Shown here: one piece after another, positions 43,603 to 50,122 of the stretch
Position numbering within the stretch: position 1 is the stretch's first letter
How the letters are laid out: every line of letters starts with the position of its first letter
Program-made: the position numbers and the translations under genes
Notes under the pieces: model-generated
What the model saw: the letters and a program-made list of their open reading frames with translations, nothing else
Databases searched by the model: none
What the model was told of the DNA's origin: nothing
Assembly: GCA_902529115.1 (NCBI GenBank)
Contig: CABZVB010000014.1
Coordinates: forward strand, 1-50,122
From: an uncultured Balneola sp.
GTDB lineage: Bacteria; Bacteroidota; Rhodothermia; Balneolales; Balneolaceae
DNA length: 50,122 nucleotides
Direction: 5' to 3'

Positions 43603-46600
43603 ATGAGATATCTAAACTATATATCCTTGCTTTTTTTGATGTTTTTACTGCAAAAGGATATATGTGCTCAGGTTTATACAAACCCAGTTCTCCCTACCTT
43701 GAATGATACCATTACAATTTTCTTTCAAGCCGATCTTGGAAGTGGTGGTTTAGAAAATTATGATGGTGATATATATGTGCATACGGGGTTAATTACTTCA
43801 GAAAGTCAAAGTTCAAGTGATTGGAAATATGTTGTTGCAGATTGGGATGAAAATATTGAGCGGCTTAAAATGCAGAGAAGCTCTGATAACCCAAATTTAT
43901 ATTCACTTAAAATCGGTTTGATTTCTGAATTTTATAATATCGATAATACTTCTAATGTAATTAAACTTGCGATGGTATTTCGCAGTAGCGATGGAACTTT
44001 AGAAGGCAAGGGGCCAAATTTTACTGATATTTTTATTCCGATAATAAAGGATGGTATCCATGTGAAATTTGAAAATCCATTAGATTTAAACACAAAAATT
44101 ATATCAACTAAAGAAATTATTGAAATTAAAGTTCATTCAAGATCATTGGACAACCCCCTCGATAGAATTGATCTTATAGTAAACGATGTTATTACTGGGA
44201 CCACAGAGCAAGAAAATTTACTTTATGAATTCAGTGTAAATACACCCGGTTTTTTTCAATTCATGGCTATTTCATATGATTCAGAAATGTACAGTGATAC
44301 ATCTTATGCATATGTTGTAGTAGCAGAACAGATTAATGAACCATCGCCACAAAATATTGAAGAGGGAATCAATTATCATGATAATGATCCTAATAAGGTA
44401 ACTTTAAAGTTACTTGCACCTTTTAAAGAAAGTGTTTTCGTCATAGGTGATTTTAATGATTGGCAAATTAGGTCTAAATACCAAATGAAGAGAGATTATG
44501 TTTCTGATTCTGAAATTTATTGGTGGTTGGAATTAGATAATTTAGATTCGAATACTGAGTATGCATTTCAGTACTTGGTTGATGAGAAAATTAGAATAGC
44601 AGATCCATATTCCAGAAAAGTACTTCATAAAGATGATGAGTGGATAGATGATAGTACATATCCAAATCTAAAGAAATATCCAGTCCAACAGACAAATGAT
44701 TATGTCTCGGTTTTAGAAATTAGTAACGATGAATTTGAATGGACTGATGATAGTTGGGTAAGACCAGATCCAAATAAATTAGTCATATATGAGCTCTTGA
44801 TAAGAGATTTTAGCGAGAATCATGATTTTTCTACTATAATTGATAGTCTTAATTATCTTAAGAATTTAGGTATCAATGCAATAGAACTTATGCCTATTAA
44901 TGAATTTGAAGGGAATAGTAGTTGGGGATATAATCCAGTTTTTTATTTTGCTGTAGATAGGTATTACGGACCTGAAAATAATTTAAAGAGACTAGTTAAT
45001 GAAGCTCATAAACTAGGTATCGCGGTAATTCTTGACGCTGTTTTGAATCATTCATTTGGTCAATCCCCCATGGTTAGACTTTATAATAATGGTAATTATG
45101 GTGCTCCTACAAATGAAAATATTTGGTTTAATACATCAGCAAGGCACCCATTTAATGTTGGTTATGATTTTAATCATGAAAGCACTTTTACTCAAAGATT
45201 TATAGACAGAGTTAATCGATTTTGGATAGAAGAGTTTCATATTGATGGTTATAGATATGATTTAAGTAAAGGGTTCACTCAAAATTATACTGGTGACGAC
45301 GTATCATTATGGAATCAATATGATCAGTCTAGAATTAATCTATTGTTAAGAATGAAAAATGTGATTAATGAATATGATCCTGATGCATACCTAATTCTTG
45401 AACATCTAGGAAATAATGATGAAGAGAAAGTACTAGCAGATAACGGTTTTATGTTATGGGGTATTATGCATGAAAATTTTAAAAATGCAGCAATGGGATT
45501 TGATGGAAATTTAGTAGGTATTTCTTATAAAGAGAGAGGTTGGAATTCTCCAAATTTAGTTGGTTATATGGAAAGTCATGATGAGGAAAGGTTAATGTAT
45601 GAATTATCACTTTATGGGAATACTTTTGGTGATTATGATGTAAAGAAGGAGTCTACAGCATTAAATAGAATGAAGCTTTCACATGCTTTCATGTTGAGTG
45701 TTCCCGGGCCAAAAATGATTTGGCAATTTGGAGAATTAGGTTATGATGTAAGCATAAATGAAAATGGAAGGACAGGCGAAAAACAACCTAAATGGGAATA
45801 TCTTCTAAATTCAAATAGAAGGCGATTGTATAATACTGTTAGTGAATTAGCAAAGTTAAAAACGACAAATTCTGCATTTCAAACTGAAAATTATGAATTA
45901 GATGTATGGGGGAAACATAAAAAGATTCTTTTAAAATCTGAGAATGATGTTCAATTAATTGGAAATTTTGATGTTGTGACTCAGAATATAACGCCATATT
46001 CGCATAATTCTGGGTCAGGTAAGGAGTGGTATGAATTTTTCAGTGGAGATACAGTAATTATTTCAGAAAATCCTCAACCAATATCTCTATTACCAGGTGA
46101 ATTTAAAATTCTATCTACTCAAAAGTTAGGCGATCCTGTACCTGGATTATTAAAAGAAAATTATCCTTCAATTAGTTTGACTCAGCGAAATATTATATTT
46201 GATGAGTTCATAGGGTCTGGTGATTTACCATATAGTTCAAAGGTAGCAGTAAGAAACAGTGGTACTGCAGACTTAAATATTGTAGAAATTAGTAATGAGA
46301 CAGATGTTTTTGATATTTCTGAGCGAGCATTTACCTTGGAAGCTGGAGCTACAAAAGATATTTTCATCGAATTTAACCCAGAAGTTATTGGTGAATATTC
46401 TGACGTATTTTTAATAAAGTCTGAGGGATTAAATGATACTACAATTCAGGTATTCGGCAATTATACTGAGCCTATACCTTCTATACCAGATCTCATTAGT
46501 CCAGATCATTCCAGTACTGATGTTTCGGTGAATCCAATCTTCAAATGGAATTCGGTAGAGTATGCTACAGGGTATGATTTTATTTTATTGTCAAAATTAG

Positions 46601-49338
46601 ATACGGTAATAACGATGTCAATTTCTGACACAACGATTACAGATTTAGTGTTAGAACATACATTAGATTATAGTTGGAAAGTTAGAGCTACAAATAGGAT
46701 TGGTGATGGAGGTTGGAGTAATTTATATGACTTCGTTACAGTAGGATTACCTGCACTTGAGATATCTGAAATTGTACTAAATTTTGATGAGTTCATAGGG
46801 TCTGGTGATTTACCATATAGTTCAAAGGTAGCAGTAAGAAACAGTGGTACTGCAGACTTAAATATTGTAGAAATTAGTAATGAGACAGATGTTTTTGATA
46901 TTTCTGAGCGAGCATTTACCTTGGAAGTAGATGATTATACTTTTTTGAATCTTACCTTTAACCCAGAAGTTATTGGTGAATATTCTGACGTATTTTTAAT
47001 AAAGTCTGAGGGATTAAATGATACTACAATTCAGGTATTCGGCAATTATACTGAGCCTATACCTTCTATACCAGATCTCATTAGTCCAGATCATTCCAGT
47101 ACTGATGTTTCGGTGAATCCAATCTTCAAATGGAATTCGGTAGAGTATGCTACAGGGTATGATTTTATTTTATTGTCAAAATTAGATACGGTAATAACGA
47201 TGTCAATTTCTGACACAACGATTACAGATTTAGTGTTAGAACATACATTAGATTATAGTTGGAAAGTTAGAGCTACAAATAGGATTGGTGATGGAGGTTG
47301 GAGTTTGGCATGGGATTTTACTACGAAGATTGAAAGGCCCTCCCAGGTGAGTTTATCTTCTCCATCGAATGATGCTAGTGGGGTAGTGTTGCGACCGACG
47401 CTGAGTTGGTTGTCATCAGCCCGGTCAACGGAGTATGATATACAGGTGTCGACGGATGGGTTTAGTAGTTATGTGATTAATGCTACAACAACGGATACTA
47501 GTTATAGTGTAGATACTGATCTCGAGTATGCTACAACGTATAGCTGGCGGGTGAGAGGAACGAATACGACGGGAGATGGAGATTGGAGCAGCTTATATAT
47601 CTTTAAAACAAAGCCTAGACTTCCACAGAAAGTAAATCTTCAATCACCCTCGCAAGGAGCGATAAAAATACCAACAAATCCTATTTTAGGATGGGTTTTA
47701 GATTCGAATATTGATTCCTATCAGGTACAAGTTTCTAAGGATAGTGATTTTATAGACTTAATTTTTTCTTCAGAAAAGATTACTGATTCTCAAATTCAAA
47801 TTGATGGCTTAGAGGCTGCTAGTATGTATTATTGGAAGACTAGAGGTTATAATACATCAGGTTTTGGTAGTTGGAGTGAGGTATGGAATTTTACTACTGA
47901 TAGTTTAGGAACACCTATTCTTTTGCATCCAATTAATGGTGAGTCAGACCAACCGATTAATACTACTTTGAAATGGAGTTCATCTACCAATGCAAGTTCA
48001 TATGAGTTACAAGTTTCCAAAGAAATTGAATTTGAGGTAAAGGCCCAACGAGAGAATATTCAGGACACATTATATGCCACTGATATTTTAGAGAGTAATG
48101 GTAGTTATTATTGGAGGGTTCGAGCAGTTAATTCGGATACAAAAAGTAGTTGGTCGGGGATAGGCAGTTTTTATACAGTTTATGATGAGCCGGGCGTGAG
48201 TGAATTATTGTTTCCAGAAAATACTGCAACAGGAGTAGATACTAATCTAGTATTTGAGTGGGGGTTGGCGGAGAATAGTATTAATTATGATTTACAGATC
48301 AGTGTTGATGCTCAATTTAATGATCTCATTTTTGATAGTATAGGTATAGAGCAAAGGTCTGTGCAAGTACCTGAAACATTAGATCAATCCACAAATTACT
48401 ATTGGAGAGTAAGGGGTAGGAATCCATCTGGTGTGGGTCTATGGTCAGAGTCAAGTACATTTGAGACCCTCCCAGAATTACCAAATATACCTATTCTGTT
48501 AAGCCCAGAAGATAGAATTAAAAATTTAGGTGTTGATATTAATTTTAACTGGGTAAAAATTCCAGCTAGTCAGAAGTACAGATTTCAGTTATCAAATAAT
48601 GATTTATTTGAATTTAGTATTGATACAACTATTTCTGATACAGTATTATTCATATCTAACCTAGAATACAATACATCCTATTATTGGAGAGTTAAAGGTT
48701 ATAACGCAACAGGATTTGGTGATTGGAGTCAAATTTATTCCTTTAAAACTATACTTCAAGTTCCTGACGAAGTTTTTATAATTCAGCCAACCATGGGTGA
48801 CTATATTCTCCCATTAATTAATGAATTCATTTGGACGGAGGCTAATAGGGCTCAAGAATATAATATTCAATTTAGTTCAGATTCCTTATTTACCGCAATA
48901 ATTAAAGATACTACAGGAATAAAGGAATCAAGAGTCAGAAATATTACACTTGAACAGGAATCTTCATTTTATTGGAGAGTACGTGGAATAAATGAAGGTG
49001 GTTTTGGACCATGGAGTGTTTACTCGGGATTCCAAACAGTTTATTTAACAAATAATGAATATCAAGATGTCCCAAGTGAATTTATTTTGTATCAAAATTA
49101 TCCAAATCCATTCAACCCAGTCACAATTATCAAATATGGATTACCCAAGACTCAAAATATAACTCTTGAGATTTATAATATATTGGGGCAAAAAGTTCTA
49201 ACTCTATTTGATGGACTTCAAAACGCAGGATATCACAGTGTAACATTAGATGCTTCACAGTTACCTAGTGGTGTATATGTATATTCAATATGGAGTGAGG
49301 AAGGGGTCGAATCTAAATTATTAACCTTAATTAAATAA
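43603..49338 (+). CDS. Large secreted GH13 amylase-like multidomain protein with Fn3 array
   Basis: The ATG at 43603 gives a 1,911-residue precursor with a clean signal peptide (ending 'ICAQ'); a TTG 15 bases upstream is less likely. Domains: N-terminal starch-binding-like module (about 25-130), CBM48/E-set-like module (about 265-360, VFVIGDFNDW), and a GH13 barrel (about 391-750) with nucleophile D553 (GYRYDLSKG), acid/base E600 (LILEHLGNN) and D660 (ESHDEER). Next come two near-identical HYDIN-like-plus-Fn3 units (about 866-1234), six more Fn3-like modules, each with a Y/F-W-[RK] strand and 'WS', and a type A sorting domain (about 1825-1911, NYPNPFNP). It is probably a surface enzyme for starch or alpha-glucan. 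Confidence 0.9.
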   Translation: MRYLNYISLLFLMFLLQKDICAQVYTNPVLPTLNDTITIFFQADLGSGGLENYDGDIYVHTGLITSESQSSSDWKYVVADWDENIERLKMQRSSDNPNLYSLKIGLISEFYNIDNTSNVIKLAMVFRSSDGTLEGKGPNFTDIFIPIIKDGIHVKFENPLDLNTKIISTKEIIEIKVHSRSLDNPLDRIDLIVNDVITGTTEQENLLYEFSVNTPGFFQFMAISYDSEMYSDTSYAYVVVAEQINEPSPQNIEEGINYHDNDPNKVTLKLLAPFKESVFVIGDFNDWQIRSKYQMKRDYVSDSEIYWWLELDNLDSNTEYAFQYLVDEKIRIADPYSRKVLHKDDEWIDDSTYPNLKKYPVQQTNDYVSVLEISNDEFEWTDDSWVRPDPNKLVIYELLIRDFSENHDFSTIIDSLNYLKNLGINAIELMPINEFEGNSSWGYNPVFYFAVDRYYGPENNLKRLVNEAHKLGIAVILDAVLNHSFGQSPMVRLYNNGNYGAPTNENIWFNTSARHPFNVGYDFNHESTFTQRFIDRVNRFWIEEFHIDGYRYDLSKGFTQNYTGDDVSLWNQYDQSRINLLLRMKNVINEYDPDAYLILEHLGNNDEEKVLADNGFMLWGIMHENFKNAAMGFDGNLVGISYKERGWNSPNLVGYMESHDEERLMYELSLYGNTFGDYDVKKESTALNRMKLSHAFMLSVPGPKMIWQFGELGYDVSINENGRTGEKQPKWEYLLNSNRRRLYNTVSELAKLKTTNSAFQTENYELDVWGKHKKILLKSENDVQLIGNFDVVTQNITPYSHNSGSGKEWYEFFSGDTVIISENPQPISLLPGEFKILSTQKLGDPVPGLLKENYPSISLTQRNIIFDEFIGSGDLPYSSKVAVRNSGTADLNIVEISNETDVFDISERAFTLEAGATKDIFIEFNPEVIGEYSDVFLIKSEGLNDTTIQVFGNYTEPIPSIPDLISPDHSSTDVSVNPIFKWNSVEYATGYDFILLSKLDTVITMSISDTTITDLVLEHTLDYSWKVRATNRIGDGGWSNLYDFVTVGLPALEISEIVLNFDEFIGSGDLPYSSKVAVRNSGTADLNIVEISNETDVFDISERAFTLEVDDYTFLNLTFNPEVIGEYSDVFLIKSEGLNDTTIQVFGNYTEPIPSIPDLISPDHSSTDVSVNPIFKWNSVEYATGYDFILLSKLDTVITMSISDTTITDLVLEHTLDYSWKVRATNRIGDGGWSLAWDFTTKIERPSQVSLSSPSNDASGVVLRPTLSWLSSARSTEYDIQVSTDGFSSYVINATTTDTSYSVDTDLEYATTYSWRVRGTNTTGDGDWSSLYIFKTKPRLPQKVNLQSPSQGAIKIPTNPILGWVLDSNIDSYQVQVSKDSDFIDLIFSSEKITDSQIQIDGLEAASMYYWKTRGYNTSGFGSWSEVWNFTTDSLGTPILLHPINGESDQPINTTLKWSSSTNASSYELQVSKEIEFEVKAQRENIQDTLYATDILESNGSYYWRVRAVNSDTKSSWSGIGSFYTVYDEPGVSELLFPENTATGVDTNLVFEWGLAENSINYDLQISVDAQFNDLIFDSIGIEQRSVQVPETLDQSTNYYWRVRGRNPSGVGLWSESSTFETLPELPNIPILLSPEDRIKNLGVDINFNWVKIPASQKYRFQLSNNDLFEFSIDTTISDTVLFISNLEYNTSYYWRVKGYNATGFGDWSQIYSFKTILQVPDEVFIIQPTMGDYILPLINEFIWTEANRAQEYNIQFSSDSLFTAIIKDTTGIKESRVRNITLEQESSFYWRVRGINEGGFGPWSVYSGFQTVYLTNNEYQDVPSEFILYQNYPNPFNPVTIIKYGLPKTQNITLEIYNILGQKVLTLFDGLQNAGYHSVTLDASQLPSGVYVYSIWSEEGVESKLLTLIK
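46198..46719 (+). repeat. Internal tandem duplication, copy 1
   Basis: These 522 bases are repeated 585 bases downstream. By eye the two copies are identical except for a 29-base block (46343-46371). The unit encodes a HYDIN-like beta domain and an Fn3-like module of the GH13 protein; the period of 585 bases is 195 codons, so the frame is kept. Confidence 0.9.
46783..47304 (+). repeat. Internal tandem duplication, copy 2
   Basis: This is the second copy of the 522-base block. It differs from copy 1 only at 46928-46956, where 29 bases are unrelated and encode VDDYTFLNLT in place of AGATKDIFIE. Confidence 0.9.
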
Positions 49339-49352
49339 ATTCGAATACATAA

Positions 49353-50122
49353 GTGAGAACTCTCTGCTCAATATTTATTTATTTAGTCATTTTTGTTTTC
49401 GTTGATTTTAGATTAAATGCTCAGGTATATGAGCCAGAGGGAATAAATATTCCTGGCGCTTGGAATAATTGGACCAATAGTAATGATACCAGTACTATGG
49501 ATAATTTTAGACTCCAGAAGCGAAATTTTGGTGGGGGACAATACACCACAACTCTTCAGATCTCCTCAGACTTATCCCAAACACCCGATGCTACACCTGG
49601 CACATATGAGTGGCTGTTTACAAGTGGTCCAAATACTGGATTATATAATAATAAGTGGGGGACTAGCTCAGATATATCTTTTGTGACCATTAATCCAGTC
49701 TTTCATCAAGGAGCCAACAATACTACTACCGTTGAAGATAATTCATATTATACAATTACATTTAAAGATCAGGGCTATACCAACACTGATTTTTCAATTC
49801 AGAAGCTTAGTCAACAACCCATAACTTTTGAGAATATTATTGGTGTTCCAACTACAAGTGTTAGTCCATCGACTAGTGTAGATGTCAAAGTAATTCTAAG
49901 TAGCTCGAAGGCAAGTGAAGAAAAGATTTATCTAAGGTATTCAATAGACGATTTTACCACTAGTTCTGCAATTGAATTCACATCATTTAATGGAGATACA
50001 GGGATTGTAAAAATTCCTGCTATAGCTTCAAATAACAATACTATTGTTAAATTTTATATCCTTAGTACAACCGTTGATAAGAGTTTATGGGGCCAAAATG
50101 TTGATTTATTTACTTTATCATA
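49353..50122 (+). CDS. Secreted protein, probable starch-locus component (partial, runs off the window)
   Basis: A frame opened by GTG at 49353, directly after an in-frame TAA, stays open to the window end (at least 256 codons). It starts with a signal peptide (RTLCSIFIYLVIFVFV, then 'LNAQ') and continues as a beta-rich exported protein: 'PGAWNNWTNSNDT', then 'GTYEWLFTSGPNTG', then 'TSVDVKVILSSS'. Such modules occur in surface alpha-glucan-binding proteins of this group, though I cannot name the family. It begins 14 bases after the GH13 stop, so the two are cotranscribed. No ATG near the signal is available. Confidence 0.75.
   Translation, partial: MRTLCSIFIYLVIFVFVDFRLNAQVYEPEGINIPGAWNNWTNSNDTSTMDNFRLQKRNFGGGQYTTTLQISSDLSQTPDATPGTYEWLFTSGPNTGLYNNKWGTSSDISFVTINPVFHQGANNTTTVEDNSYYTITFKDQGYTNTDFSIQKLSQQPITFENIIGVPTTSVSPSTSVDVKVILSSSKASEEKIYLRYSIDDFTTSSAIEFTSFNGDTGIVKIPAIASNNNTIVKFYILSTTVDKSLWGQNVDLFTLS

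Noticed and set aside
46198-47304. Possible CRISPR or transposon repeat
   Set aside because: There are only two long copies in frame within one coding region, with protein domains matching their boundaries; no short spacers, no transposase.

Overview
The window is AT-rich and dense with genes on both strands. It most likely comes from a marine or halophilic member of the Bacteroidota/Rhodothermota group, with the Balneolales as best guess. This rests on the 'YPNPFNP' C-terminal sorting domains of the secreted proteins, an N-succinylornithine-type transcarbamylase (ArgF'), a Bacteroidota-style IleRS, a zinc-less DksA-like protein, and a YpdA reductase expected of a bacillithiol user. The lineage is inferred; there is no 16S gene here. 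TTG or GTG starts are needed for several genes (TPR protein, EnvC-like protein, LspA, the last partial gene).

Positions 1-6,200 hold a FecR-domain protein, a large outer-membrane beta-barrel protein and a CHASE2-adenylate cyclase, then the small SRP RNA. Positions 6,200-14,400 hold a YpdA-like reductase, a Ppx/GppA-HD phosphatase, and a minus-strand envelope cluster (TPR protein, DUF4292-like lipoprotein, EnvC-like activator with a degenerate LytM domain, small membrane protein, M28 peptidase).

Positions 14,478-23,330 hold a compact arginine operon: GNAT acyltransferase, argG, argC, a collapsed proC remnant, argD, argF', argB, argE, argH. Together these cover every step from glutamate to arginine, given carbamoyl phosphate. 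In front of it lies a 25-codon ORF ending in four consecutive Arg codons, followed by an intrinsic terminator. This looks like an arginine leader-peptide attenuator.

Positions 23,588-31,659 are housekeeping: fructosamine kinase with a TetR regulator, a low-molecular-weight phosphatase, ileS (with a GIHH instead of HxGH signature), a DksA-like protein, lspA, ribB fused to a degenerate GTP cyclohydrolase II domain, and yajC.

A tRNA-Val(TAC) gene at 31,817 carries an integrated island of about 9.65 kb. It is bounded by 13-bp direct repeats of the tRNA 3' end and has a tyrosine recombinase beside the right repeat. A second strong terminator, apparently the tRNA's original one, lies just beyond the right repeat. 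The cargo is unusual: a flagellin with a sigma-28-type promoter, a LamG/dockerin secreted protein, a membrane-anchored protein of unknown function, three small envelope proteins and two short regulators or orphans.

Positions 41,720-50,122 form a polysaccharide region: a GH5 lipoprotein with a CBM6-like domain, a 1,911-residue GH13 amylase-like exoprotein with eight Fn3-like modules and a 585-bp internal tandem duplication, and the start of another secreted protein that runs off the window. A perfect LacI-type palindrome precedes the GH13 gene.
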